A DNA stretch of 64,000 nt, taken from contig JBCCXL010000003.1 in assembly GCA_039191605.1 (NCBI GenBank), forward strand, positions 124,001 to 188,000, written 5' to 3'. The translations under genes and the position numbers were made by a program. Numbering within the stretch: the first letter of the stretch is position 1; each line of letters begins with the position of its first letter. The DNA comes from JBCCXL01 sp039191605. Its GTDB lineage: Bacteria; Acidobacteriota; Thermoanaerobaculia; Multivoradales; JAHZIX01. This document shows positions 25,804 to 35,826 of the stretch, one piece after another. The notes under the pieces are model-generated. The model was not told the origin of the DNA. It did not search any database and saw only the letters and a list, made by a program, of their open reading frames with translations.

Positions 25804-27506
25804 GCGAAGGGGCCCGCGGCCAGTGGTGGCACTGGCTTAGTTGGTGGCACTGGCTTCGTTGGGGGTTGACTCACCCTTGGCTGGTGGCGGCGCTGCTGTT
25901 GTGGCTGGTGGGCTACCCGCTGGTGCTCACCGTGGCGGAGGCCTTTGGCGCCCCCCAATGGAATCTCGATGCCGCCCGCGCCTTCGCCTTCGCGGGGGAT
26001 GAATGGCTGCCGCTGTGGCGCTCCCTGTGGATCTCCGTCGCCTCCACCGTGCTTTGCGCCCTCGTTGGGGTTCCGCTGGGCTTTCTCTTCGCCCGCACGG
26101 AATTCCCCGGGCGCCGGCTGCTCTCGGCCCTGGTGGCGCTGCCGGTAGCGCTGCCGCCGCTGGTGGGGGTGATCGCTTTCCTCTTTCTCTACGGGGAGAC
26201 GGGCTTCGTCACCCGCCTGGTGAGCATCGCCCTGGGGCTGGACGAGGCGCCCTGGCGACTCTCCGGGCCGGGGGCGATCCTGCTGGTGCACACGTACTCG
26301 ATGTACGTTTACTTCTACCTCTTCACGAGGGCTGCCCTCGCCCGCCTCGACGCCAGCCTGGTGGAGGCGGCGGCGAGCCTCGGCGCTTCGGGGGGGCGAA
26401 TCTTCTGGCGGGTGACGCTGCCGATGCTGCGGCCGGCGCTGGCGGGGGCCTCGCTGCTGACCTTCATGACCTCCCTGGCCTCCTTCTCGGCCCCCTATCT
26501 CTTCGGCGGCACCTTTCGGGTGATGACCACCCAGATCTTCGCCACCAAGCTCAACGGTGAAGGCACCCTGGCGCAGATGGAGACGGTGATGCTGGCGCTG
26601 CTGGCGCTGGGAGCCCTCGCCGTGCTGCGCTGGGTGGACCCCGGTCAGGATCTCACCGGCACCGTGCGCGGCGTCGCTCCGGCTCGCCGGCGCCTGGCGA
26701 GCCCGCTGGCCCGCGCCGTGGCGACCTTCGCCGGCTGGGGGCTGGCCTTGATTCTGCTCCTTCCCCACCTCACCTTGGTGGTGGTGTCTTTGGTGCCCTT
26801 CGGCACCTGGTCCACGGAGCTGGTGCCGCCGGTGTTCTCCACCTCGAATTACCAGCTGCTCTTCACCGAGCCGGAGCGGCTGAGGTCCCTCACCAATTCG
26901 CTGTGGATGGCGGCGGTGGCGACCGCCGGCGCCCTGGTGCTCGGCTTCGCCGCGGCTCGCGGCGTCACGGTAGCCAAGGGGCGGGTGGGGCGCCTGCTGG
27001 AGGGCCTGGTCTCTCTGCCCTGGGCGATTCCCGGCACCGTCTTCGCTATCGCCTTGGCGACCACCTTCGGCAAGCATCAGCCGGAGCTCGGCCGCTTCCT
27101 GCTTATCGGCACGCCGTGGCTTCTTCCCCTGGCCTACCTGCTGCGCAATCTGCCTCTCACCGGTCGAGTGGCGATCTCCGGCCTGCGGCAGATGGATCCG
27201 GCGCTGGAAGAGGCGGCGGCGAGCCTCGGCGCCGGGCGCTGGCGCACCCTGCGCCGGGTGGTGCTGCCCCGAGTGGGGCCGGCGCTGGCCGCCGGCGCGG
27301 GCCTGGCCTTCATCACCGCCCTCGGTGACTTCGTCACCTCGATCCTGCTCTATACCCTGGATAACCGGCCGATCTCGATGGAGATCCTCTCCGCCCTGCG
27401 GGATCAGGAAACCGGATTGGCGGCGGCCTACGGGGTGCTGTTGATGATCGCCAGCACCACCGCCTTCCTGCTCTGGGGGCAGGGGGAGCGAGAGGCGAGC
27501 TCGTGA
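25800..27506 (+). CDS. ABC importer permease, two fused domains (FbpB-like)
   Basis: 568 aa with about 12 helices in two homologous halves. Each half has its own EAA coupling loop: VEAAASLGASGGRIFWRVTLP (about residues 184-205) and LEEAAASLGAGRWRTLRRVVLP (about 469-490). Fused FbpB/ThiP-type permeases need no second membrane subunit. The start overlaps the ATPase stop as ATGA. The unusual Trp/His-rich beginning (QWWHWLSWWHWLRW) precedes the first helix and includes a short nucleotide repeat. Confidence 0.9.
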   Translation: MSEGARGQWWHWLSWWHWLRWGLTHPWLVAALLLWLVGYPLVLTVAEAFGAPQWNLDAARAFAFAGDEWLPLWRSLWISVASTVLCALVGVPLGFLFARTEFPGRRLLSALVALPVALPPLVGVIAFLFLYGETGFVTRLVSIALGLDEAPWRLSGPGAILLVHTYSMYVYFYLFTRAALARLDASLVEAAASLGASGGRIFWRVTLPMLRPALAGASLLTFMTSLASFSAPYLFGGTFRVMTTQIFATKLNGEGTLAQMETVMLALLALGALAVLRWVDPGQDLTGTVRGVAPARRRLASPLARAVATFAGWGLALILLLPHLTLVVVSLVPFGTWSTELVPPVFSTSNYQLLFTEPERLRSLTNSLWMAAVATAGALVLGFAAARGVTVAKGRVGRLLEGLVSLPWAIPGTVFAIALATTFGKHQPELGRFLLIGTPWLLPLAYLLRNLPLTGRVAISGLRQMDPALEEAAASLGAGRWRTLRRVVLPRVGPALAAGAGLAFITALGDFVTSILLYTLDNRPISMEILSALRDQETGLAAAYGVLLMIASTTAFLLWGQGEREASS

Positions 27507-28765
27507 CCGACGCCACATCAACAGAGAAGGCTTCCTCGAAGAAGAGCGGAAAGTCCCGCGGCGCCCCCCGTCAGCTCTGGGTGCTGATGGGCATCGTCTT
27601 CGTCGACATGATCGGCGTGCTGCTGGTGGTGCCCCTGCTGCCCTATTACGCCATTCGTATCGACGAGGGGTCGGGAGGCTGGATCGTCGGTCTGCTGACT
27701 TCGGTCTTCGCCGCCGCTCAGCTGCTTTCGGCGCCGCTCTGGGGCCGCCTCTCGGACGCCTATGGTCGTCGCCCCATTCTGCTGGCGGGGCTCTTGGCGG
27801 GGGCCGCTGGCTACGTTTTCTTCGCCTTTGCCACCTCATTGTGGATGCTCTTCGCTACCCGCATCATGCAGGGCATGAGCGCCGGCAATATCGGCGTGAT
27901 CCAGGCCTACGTCAGCGATGCGGTAGCGCCCAAAGAGCGCGCCAAGGCCCTCGGCTGGATCACCGCCGCCGCCAGCGCCGGCGTGACCCTCGGCCCCATC
28001 ATCGGTTCGCAGCTGGAGCGCTTCGGAAAGGAAGCGCCGGGCCTCTTTGCCGCCAGTCTGTGCGTAGTGAACATCCTCTTCGCCTGGCGCCTGCTGCCGG
28101 AAACTCGCGGCCGGTCCAGCAAGGGCAAGCCTCGCCGCTCCCTGATGGGCTCGATCCGCGACGTGGTGTCGGATCCCAGGAGCCCCTCCGCTTCGCTGAT
28201 CTGGCTTTATACCTGCGGCATGATGGCCTTCATGGCCCTGCAAAGCCTGCTGGCGCTCTACGTCAAGGAGCGCTTCGGAATCGGCGAGAACACCATCGGC
28301 TGGTTCTACACCTATCTCGGGGCGGTGTCGGTGATCATGCGCGCCGCGGTGCTCAGCCCGGTGCTGGATCGCATCGGTGAGATTCCCGCTCTGCGGGTCG
28401 GGGCGGCGAGCATGACCCTCGGCTTTGTGGTGCTCGCTTTAGCACCCCAGCCGGTGGTCTTCGTGCTGCTCTCCACCTTCATCCCCTTCGGCACCGCTCT
28501 CTTCTTCCCCACCTCCACAGCGCTGCTCACTCAGCGGGTCTCGGAGGACGAGGTCGGTCAGGTGCTCGGGGTGCAGCAGAGCTTCCGCGGCGTCGCCGGC
28601 ATTCTGGGACCCGCCTGGGCCGGCGCCGCCTTCGACGGCTTTGGCCAGCTGGCCCCCCTGCTGCTCTGCGGAGCGGTGATGATGCTGGTCTTCCTCGCCT
28701 CGATGCGGGTGCACCCGGTGGCCCCGCAGGGGGAAGAGGCTGCTCCCGCCGCCCCTGCTGCCTAG
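27503..28765 (+). CDS. MFS transporter (TetA/multidrug-like)
   Basis: 420 aa, about 12 helices. Motif A is GRLSDAYGRRPILL after helix 2, and the helix 5 motif GVTLGPIIGSQL marks a drug:H+ antiporter type. It starts at GTG 27503, overlapping the permease stop (GTGA), so it is translationally coupled to the importer. Coupling to an iron-type importer suggests export of a siderophore-like or related small molecule, but this is only inference. A basic Lys/Ser-rich N-terminal tail precedes helix 1. Confidence 0.85.
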   Translation: MTDATSTEKASSKKSGKSRGAPRQLWVLMGIVFVDMIGVLLVVPLLPYYAIRIDEGSGGWIVGLLTSVFAAAQLLSAPLWGRLSDAYGRRPILLAGLLAGAAGYVFFAFATSLWMLFATRIMQGMSAGNIGVIQAYVSDAVAPKERAKALGWITAAASAGVTLGPIIGSQLERFGKEAPGLFAASLCVVNILFAWRLLPETRGRSSKGKPRRSLMGSIRDVVSDPRSPSASLIWLYTCGMMAFMALQSLLALYVKERFGIGENTIGWFYTYLGAVSVIMRAAVLSPVLDRIGEIPALRVGAASMTLGFVVLALAPQPVVFVLLSTFIPFGTALFFPTSTALLTQRVSEDEVGQVLGVQQSFRGVAGILGPAWAGAAFDGFGQLAPLLLCGAVMMLVFLASMRVHPVAPQGEEAAPAAPAA

Positions 28766-28861
28766 AGCGAGCTGTTCGCCAGAGGGGATGGGTGACCCGT
28801 ACAGAGAGGCCTGTGCGGAGAGACTGGGAACGTGAGGATGGGCTAGAAAAAAACTCTGCCC

Positions 28862-28892
28862 AAAAAACAAGCCGCGCTCGAAAGCGCGGCTT
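28862..28892 (-). terminator. Intrinsic terminator of the initiator tRNA gene
   Basis: A 10-bp stem AAGCCGCGCT/AGCGCGGCTT (28869-28892) with a 4-nt loop. On the minus strand it is followed by GTTTTTTG, and it lies 11 nt beyond the tRNA 3' end. Confidence 0.85.
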
Positions 28893-28902
28893 GGTACTAG
28901 CT

Positions 28903-28979
<77 letters not shown>

Positions 28980-29050
28980 TCAGGAGGCGAGAGTATCTCA
29001 GAGCGAATTTCTGATGTCAATGCTCTAAAGCTTCGACAAATCGATCGGGC

Positions 29051-30595
29051 TCAGAGATACCCCACCGCTCGCAGCTGACGCTCGCTTTCTTCTGCTCGCT
29101 CGAGGTCGAGCTGCTCGCTTCGTCCCTGGACGACTTCCTGCATATGCTCGTGGAGGGCGCGGCGCAGGCGGCGGAAGATTTCCGGCTGGATCTGGGCGAG
29201 ATTCTGGCTCTCGCGGGGGTCGACGCTGAGGTCGTAGAGCTCCAGGCGCTCTGACTTACGGTCGATGAGCAGCTTGTAGCGGCCGTCGAAGACGGAGCGG
29301 TAGGTGCCCTGGAGGGTGAAGCTGTGGGACGGGAGGGAGGCCTCTGCCTGGCCCTCCAGGAGGGGGCGCAGGGTTTGGCCTTCGAGCTCCGGATAATCGG
29401 CGAGGTCGAGGCCGGCGTAGTCCATCATGGTGGGGGCGAGGTGGATATTGGAGGCCGGGCCGGGGATGCGCCGGGGGCCTTCGCCGACGGTGCCGGAGGG
29501 TAGGCGCAGCAGCAGGGGAACGTGCACCAGGCCTTCGTAGGTCGAGCGGCAATGCTTGAAGTGACCGTTCTCGAGGAAGAGCTCGCCGTGGTCGGAGGCG
29601 AAGATGATCAGCAGATCGTCCATCAGGCCGCGCTTTTCGAGGCCGGCCCACAGCGCCGGGAGCTGGCTGTCGAAGTAGGCGATCTCTTCGTCGTAGAGGT
29701 CCCGCAGGTGCTCGATATCCCGCTCGGTGATCTGCGGCGAGAGTCCGCCCTGGTCGTAGATCATCTCGGCGATGCGGTGGGGTTTGCCCTCGACGATGAA
29801 GGCCTTGCCCTGGTAGGGGCGGGTGAAGCTCTGAGGGTGGTGGTCCGGGGGATCGTAGGGCCCGTGGGGATCCATGTAGTGGAGATAGGCGAAGAAGGGA
29901 GCCCGGTCGTCGCTCGATTCGGCCCCCTCGTCCGCTTCGTTGGGCGAACCCGCGGACTGGCCCGGGGCTGAGCTGAGCAGCGGGTCGAGGCGCTCGAAGA
30001 AGCGCTGGTTGAGGCATTCCGCCGGCTTCCACAGGCACCATTCATCGAAGGTCTCGAAGCCGTCTTCGAAGCCCCCCGCGGGGTTGAAGCGGGTGGGGCG
30101 GGCGCGGACGATGGGAGAGCCGGAGATCGCCAGGGTGCGATAACCGGCGTCGTCCCGCAGGTAGCGGACGAAGGAAGGCGTGGATTCCAGCAGGCCGAGC
30201 TTGCCCTCCGGCTGGGCGAGGAAGAGGTTCGGAGTGCGGGAGGTGAGGAGGGAATTGACCGAGGGGAAGGTGCAGCCGGCGGAGGCCCAGGCGTGGTCGA
30301 AGACGGTGGCCTGGGAGGCGAAGCGCTGCAGGTTCGGATCGGTCTCCCGGGGGTAGCCGTAGAGGCCGAGGTGGCTGGCCCGCAGGGTGTCCACCAGGAT
30401 CACCAGGATGTCTGGCGGCCGCTGTGCTGCCGGGTCAGCTCCCGGGGAGCCGCTGGAAGAGGGGTCTCCGGGGCTGCCGCAGCCGCTGAGAACGATCAGG
30501 CAGAGCAATACCGCGACCAGAGACAGGTCGCTGGGGCGCCGGAAAGCGACAGAGCGCTTCAATCTGGGCAGAACCAGAGGAAGAACAGCCTGCAC
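29051..30595 (-). CDS. Sulfatase/alkaline-phosphatase-superfamily lipoprotein
   Basis: 514 aa from GTG 30595. The signal peptide ends in lipobox LSGC (Cys39). Metal-site motifs of the superfamily are visible: ILVILVDTLRASHLGLYGY near residue 62, then ASDHGELFLENGHFKH near residue 320. At the nucleophile position the sequence reads CTFPSVNSLLTSRTP rather than the formylglycine motif C/S-x-P-x-R, so it may use Thr and act as a phosphatase or phosphoglycerol transferase rather than a true sulfatase. Expected in the periplasm or on the membrane. The methyltransferase gene ends 10 nt upstream of its start on the same strand, so the two probably form an operon. Confidence 0.85.
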   Translation of the reverse strand: MQAVLPLVLPRLKRSVAFRRPSDLSLVAVLLCLIVLSGCGSPGDPSSSGSPGADPAAQRPPDILVILVDTLRASHLGLYGYPRETDPNLQRFASQATVFDHAWASAGCTFPSVNSLLTSRTPNLFLAQPEGKLGLLESTPSFVRYLRDDAGYRTLAISGSPIVRARPTRFNPAGGFEDGFETFDEWCLWKPAECLNQRFFERLDPLLSSAPGQSAGSPNEADEGAESSDDRAPFFAYLHYMDPHGPYDPPDHHPQSFTRPYQGKAFIVEGKPHRIAEMIYDQGGLSPQITERDIEHLRDLYDEEIAYFDSQLPALWAGLEKRGLMDDLLIIFASDHGELFLENGHFKHCRSTYEGLVHVPLLLRLPSGTVGEGPRRIPGPASNIHLAPTMMDYAGLDLADYPELEGQTLRPLLEGQAEASLPSHSFTLQGTYRSVFDGRYKLLIDRKSERLELYDLSVDPRESQNLAQIQPEIFRRLRRALHEHMQEVVQGRSEQLDLERAEESERQLRAVGYL

Positions 30596-30605
30596 GGCGC
30601 GAGGC

Positions 30606-31304
30606 TCAGGCCTTCATGTGGTTGAGGTAATCTCGCCACAGCTCGTGCTTCAGGGCCTCTAGCGCCTCCGGCTGGGCTTCGCCGCGGGAGGCCTCCACCA
30701 CCAGGATATGGGGCAGCTCCTCCGTATCCGGGTAGGTGTCGTGCTTCTCGAGATTCTTGAACACCTCGCGGTCCGAATTCCCGTAGGTGTGCCAGGTGAA
30801 GCCCTGCAGGCCGCAGGCCTCCATCGCCCGGACGAGGAATTCGCGATTCCACAGGAACATGTGCTCCCAGCCGTTGAAGGCGCGGTTGATGTTCACCGCC
30901 ATCTTGGCCTTGGCGTCCTTCCCCTCGAGGAGGTTGTAGTGGGTGAGCCACACCCAGTCGAGATTGGGGGTCGACAAGCGCAGGGCGCCGTCGTCGCCGA
31001 GGATCTCGTTGCATTGGCGCAGGAACTCGAGGGCCGAGAGGATCGGCAGGTGCTCGAGAAAATGCTCCGCGTAGATCGCCTTGACGTTGGAGAAATACAG
31101 CCCCTGGGTGACGTCCATCACCACGTCCGGGCCGCCGGGAATGAGCTGGAGATCGAGGTTGATCCAGCCGGGGAGTTTCTTGTCGCCGCAGCCGACGTGG
31201 AGCTTGGGGGGGCGGAATCGATACATCAGATCTTTACTCAGGCGATGCGCTGTGCGCAGGGCGCGGGCAGGAAGGGGACGGTGGGGCTGTGGGGTGGCGG
31301 ACAT
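30606..31304 (-). CDS. Methyltransf_11-type SAM methyltransferase
   Basis: 232 aa from ATG 31304 (MSATPQ). The frame is open to 31466, but that extension lacks a site and reads low complexity. Motif I is LHVGCGDKKLPGWINLDL, a form common among methyltransferases of polysaccharide or glycolipid clusters. YAEHFLEHLP follows, then LRLSTPNLDWV. The substrate is unknown. It lies directly upstream of the sulfatase-like lipoprotein and divergent from enolase, about 190 nt away. Confidence 0.82.
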   Translation of the reverse strand: MSATPQPHRPLPARALRTAHRLSKDLMYRFRPPKLHVGCGDKKLPGWINLDLQLIPGGPDVVMDVTQGLYFSNVKAIYAEHFLEHLPILSALEFLRQCNEILGDDGALRLSTPNLDWVWLTHYNLLEGKDAKAKMAVNINRAFNGWEHMFLWNREFLVRAMEACGLQGFTWHTYGNSDREVFKNLEKHDTYPDTEELPHILVVEASRGEAQPEALEALKHELWRDYLNHMKA

Positions 31305-31496
31305 CGGGCGGAGAGTATCATTCGAGATGGCGTAAGGCGCATGGCGCTCGGAGCTGCTGGATAGCGCTGGCCCTCCGTCGTGGCCGAGGTCCTCTGTCGT
31401 GGACGAGGCGCCCGGGAGGGGATAGCATCGGCGCGGCGCCGAATGCGGCGCGATCATCGATTCCAATACGACTCGAGCACGGGAGGAACGCGCTCT

Positions 31497-32794
<1,298 letters not shown>

Positions 32795-32798
<4 letters not shown>

Positions 32799-33136
32799 GC
32801 GAGGAGCATCAGCAGGAGAGTGCTCGGCGGCCTTGGCGGGTTCTGGCCTACCTCGTCGTCGGCGCTCTCGTCCTGTTGTTGGCCCTGGCGGTGATGAAGG
32901 GATACCGAGACCTGGACTTGGCGCGGGAAAAAGTCCGGGAGCTAGAGGACCGAGAGGCCGCCGCCCGGCAGCGGGTAGAAGAGCTCGAGGAGCGCTTGCG
33001 CCGGGTGCGCGGGGAAGACGCCGCCCTAGAAGAGCTGGCTCGCGAGGAGCTCGGCCTCGCGCGGCCGGGGGACATCGTTTTGGTGCTGCCGGAGGCCGCG
33101 GAGTCCGAGGAGGGTTCGGGAGGGCAAGGTCCTTGA
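32795..33136 (+). CDS. ftsB: FtsB/DivIC-like septum formation initiator
   Basis: 113 aa. Short cytoplasmic N terminus, one membrane helix (about residues 16-35, VLAYLVVGALVLLLALAV), then a Leu/Glu/Arg heptad coiled coil (about 40-85) and the conserved end EELAREELGLARPGDIVLVLP. It should form the FtsQLB complex with the FtsL and FtsQ encoded about 13-26 kb downstream. The start overlaps the enolase stop (ATGA). Confidence 0.88.
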
Positions 33137-33202
33137 TGCTCTTCCCCCGCCGGAATTCGTGGCGGGTCCGTCTGCTGAGCAGGTTTGTCTGCTGACTTGG
33201 CG

Positions 33203-34933
33203 ATGACTGTTCCCGAAATGAACGCCGAGGATGAGCTGCCGCCCAGTCCGCAGGCTCATGCTGAGCTGCGGGCGCTGGGCCTGAGTTTGGGGCGTGGCCC
33301 CTGGATAGCGACTCTGGTGCTCGCCCTGGCGCTGGCGGCGGTCGGCTTCCAATGGCATTGGGTGGAGCAGGTGGGATCTGCCGAGAGGGACGGATTCGTC
33401 GCCCAGGCGGAGCGAATCCTCGGCGGTGAGCTGCCGGACGATCCCTACCGCCCGCCGCTCTACGCTCTGCTCACCGCGGGCCTCTCCTGGCTGACCGGCT
33501 CGCCCTTCGTGGCGGCTCGGCTGCTATCGAATCTCTGTGCCGCTCTGCTGCCGCTGTTGGCCTTTGCCCTGACTCTGCGACTCTTGCCGGCGGGAGTTCG
33601 AGGGCGCCGCCTCGGGGCCTGGGCAGCATGGGGGCTGGTGGCCATGCACCCGGGGCTCTGGACCCTGGGGCAGCACGTCGCTACCGATGCCTTCTTTGCG
33701 ACTCTCGCTGCCGCTTGCCTGCTCTTCACCCTCGATTTTCTGGCCGCCCCCTCGCCGCGGCGGGCTGGGGTGGTGGGGGCTCTCTACGGCCTGGCGGCCT
33801 TTGCTCGAGGCAGCGCGCTCTTCTTGCTTCCGGCCCTCGCCGCGGCGGCGCTTCTGGCGCCGCTTTGTCGCGGAGGGAGGCGAGGGGTAGATGCGGGATG
33901 GCGCCAGCGGGGTCTTTGGGGGCTGGCGGGGCTTTTCGGTGCATTCACCGTGCTGCTTCCGCGCTGGGCGCTTTCGTACCAGGCCTTCGGAAATCCCTTC
34001 CACGATCTCAACTACCGCAACCTGGCCTGGAAGCTCTACGGCTATCCCGACTGGTCGAAGCTCGAAACCCTGCCCTACGGCAGCCTGAGGGAAGTGGTGG
34101 CCGAAGACCCTGGGCTCGTCGTTTCTGGCGCCCTGAGGGAGCTGTCGCGCTTCTTCAGCGAAGGAGCGTCGGCTCTGTTGGGCACCCCTCTGCACGCGGT
34201 CGTTGGCGTTGGCGCCTTAGGCCTTTCGCTGCTGGCCTGGCGCCGACGCCCTCGGGAGGCCTGGCTGGCGTCGGCGGCGCTGATCTTTCTTCTGGGAATC
34301 TCGGCGGCCTTCTTCGCCTGGGGGCGCTTTCTGCTGTTGTGGCTCCCGGTGCTGGCGGCCGTGGTGGCCGCCCACGGAACGCGCTGGGCGGAGATTGCGG
34401 GGACCGAACGGGACCCGAGGAGCCAGGCTCCGCGGTGGCGCTCAGCCTTGCTGCCCTGGGCGGTGGCGGGAAGCATCGCGCTGCTGGTGGGCCTTCTTGC
34501 CGTCAAGACCTTCGCGTTTCGACTGCCGGCCTTCGTCGACTCCCATCCCTACGACGAAGTCGCTCTGCTGCAGCAGCTGGAGCGCGAGCATCCCGGGGTT
34601 TTCCTGGCGGCCACCACCCCATTCCTCGATCGCTATGTAGAAGGGGATGTGACCTATGTTCCGGACGCCTTCGGGAAGGAGATCGAGCAGCCTGAGTGCT
34701 GGTTCTATCGTCAGCTTCCTTTGCTCCGACGGAATCAGGTCTCTTGGCTGGTCACCGGAGCGGTGGACCTGCGCTCCCGGCCTCTCACCCTTCTCGAAGC
34801 TTCCTCGCCGACGAGCTGGCTGCGGCCAGGGCCGGTGCTGGGGGAAGCTCGGGCCTGGCGACTGGAGCTTCCTGAGGAGTCCGAGACGGCTCCGATGCAC
34901 TGTTTGAACGCGGAGGTCGCCTCGAATGGCTAG
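33203..34933 (+). CDS. Polytopic glycosyltransferase, GT39/ArnT-like (PMT family)
   Basis: 576 aa from ATG 33203; the frame opens 18 nt earlier at TTG. One helix is followed by a periplasmic loop containing ERDGFVAQAERILGGELPDDPYRPPLYALL, the first-loop pattern of polyprenyl-phosphate-sugar-dependent transferases, and then about nine more helices and a C-terminal periplasmic part. Such enzymes move a sugar from a lipid carrier to a lipid or protein in the periplasm. The acceptor is unknown. A second enzyme of the same kind lies about 900 nt downstream, on the other side of the Cys-rich secreted protein. Confidence 0.75.
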   Translation: MTVPEMNAEDELPPSPQAHAELRALGLSLGRGPWIATLVLALALAAVGFQWHWVEQVGSAERDGFVAQAERILGGELPDDPYRPPLYALLTAGLSWLTGSPFVAARLLSNLCAALLPLLAFALTLRLLPAGVRGRRLGAWAAWGLVAMHPGLWTLGQHVATDAFFATLAAACLLFTLDFLAAPSPRRAGVVGALYGLAAFARGSALFLLPALAAAALLAPLCRGGRRGVDAGWRQRGLWGLAGLFGAFTVLLPRWALSYQAFGNPFHDLNYRNLAWKLYGYPDWSKLETLPYGSLREVVAEDPGLVVSGALRELSRFFSEGASALLGTPLHAVVGVGALGLSLLAWRRRPREAWLASAALIFLLGISAAFFAWGRFLLLWLPVLAAVVAAHGTRWAEIAGTERDPRSQAPRWRSALLPWAVAGSIALLVGLLAVKTFAFRLPAFVDSHPYDEVALLQQLEREHPGVFLAATTPFLDRYVEGDVTYVPDAFGKEIEQPECWFYRQLPLLRRNQVSWLVTGAVDLRSRPLTLLEASSPTSWLRPGPVLGEARAWRLELPEESETAPMHCLNAEVASNG

Positions 34934-35068
34934 AGAGAATCGGGTGAGGGCGGAAGCGGGGCTTTCAGGGCGGGATTCAATTTCCTCGTCCCAACGACCT
35001 TGCTACGCCTCGCGGGGCGCAATACGATGAGTTTCCCCCTTTTCAAAATTGCGCAAGGAGGAAGATCG

Positions 35069-35782
35069 ATGACCAAAGTACGCCTATGGACTTCGCGGGT
35101 CACGCTTCGGCGAGCCCTGTATTGCCTTGGCTGGGCTGGCTTGATGCTCGCCGTGATGCTGCCGAGCAGCGCGGTATTGGCCGATGAGGTGCTGGCCGAT
35201 GAGGTGCTGGCCGACTCGGTACTGGCCGGCGAGCTGTTGACCGAGCCCCCGAGGGGGAGTTCTTTCCAGGCGGATATCCGGCTAGGAATTACCAAGACCG
35301 CGGTGCCCGGTAGCTACCATCTGGATATCAGCTTCGATCGCGATGATCTGATCGCCGTCTTGGTGCGGTCTCCAACCGAGGATGCGGACCTGGTGCGTTA
35401 CGCGACCAAGGGGTTCAGCGAGGAGCTCACCGCGGCTTTGGGAAAGCGCGAGACGGTGAGCACCCTGCGAGTCAATACTCCAACCCTGGAAGACGGGATC
35501 CGATTCACCGTCGACAAAGAGCTCTCTGAGCTGGAGATTCTTGGTGTGACCATCGTCACTCAGGGTGGCGAGGTCCTGTCTCAGGATTACCGGCCCCAGA
35601 GTTTCGAGCGCTGCAGCCTTGCGGTGCGATTCCACGAGGGGCAGGAGCGCTGCCGGGAAGTGGAGAACGACTGCGACGTCTGCTCCGTGACCGCCTTTTG
35701 CTGCGGCGGCGGAGCTCCTTGTTCCGGCTGTTCGCCGAATTGCTGGATCGCCTGCCCTCCGTGCATCGAGCCCTCCTTCTGA
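35069..35782 (+). CDS. Secreted protein with Cys-rich C terminus, unknown function
   Basis: 237 aa. AAGGAGGAA (35055-35063) lies 5 nt before ATG 35069 and fixes the start. The signal peptide has core LGWAGLMLAVMLPSS and several possible cleavage sites, because VLADE-like pentapeptides are repeated at residues 36-55. The middle region (about 65-180) looks like a mixed alpha/beta domain and matches nothing I recognise. The last 56 residues hold 11 cysteines (patterns CDVC, CC, CSGC, CWIACPPC) and suggest disulfide knots or metal binding. It lies between two GT39-like glycosyltransferases, so it could be their substrate or partner, which is inference only. Confidence 0.7.
   Translation: MTKVRLWTSRVTLRRALYCLGWAGLMLAVMLPSSAVLADEVLADEVLADSVLAGELLTEPPRGSSFQADIRLGITKTAVPGSYHLDISFDRDDLIAVLVRSPTEDADLVRYATKGFSEELTAALGKRETVSTLRVNTPTLEDGIRFTVDKELSELEILGVTIVTQGGEVLSQDYRPQSFERCSLAVRFHEGQERCREVENDCDVCSVTAFCCGGGAPCSGCSPNCWIACPPCIEPSF
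35174..35233. repeat. Four 15-bp tandem repeats in the signal-peptide region
   Basis: Units 35174-35188, 35189-35203, 35204-35218 and 35219-35233 follow GTNCTGGCCGANGAG with few changes and encode VLADE, VLADE, VLADS, VLAGE. The repeat lies at the predicted signal peptidase site. Confidence 0.8.
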
Positions 35783-35826
35783 GCCGATTCACCACGAGGT
35801 CGAATCGGGCGCCCTGAGCGCCGGTG

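Noticed and set aside
25716..27839. 707-codon minus-strand frame over the ABC permease
   Set aside because: Gln/Arg/Gly/His-rich antisense shadow of a GC-rich gene; the plus-strand permease has clear helices and EAA loops.
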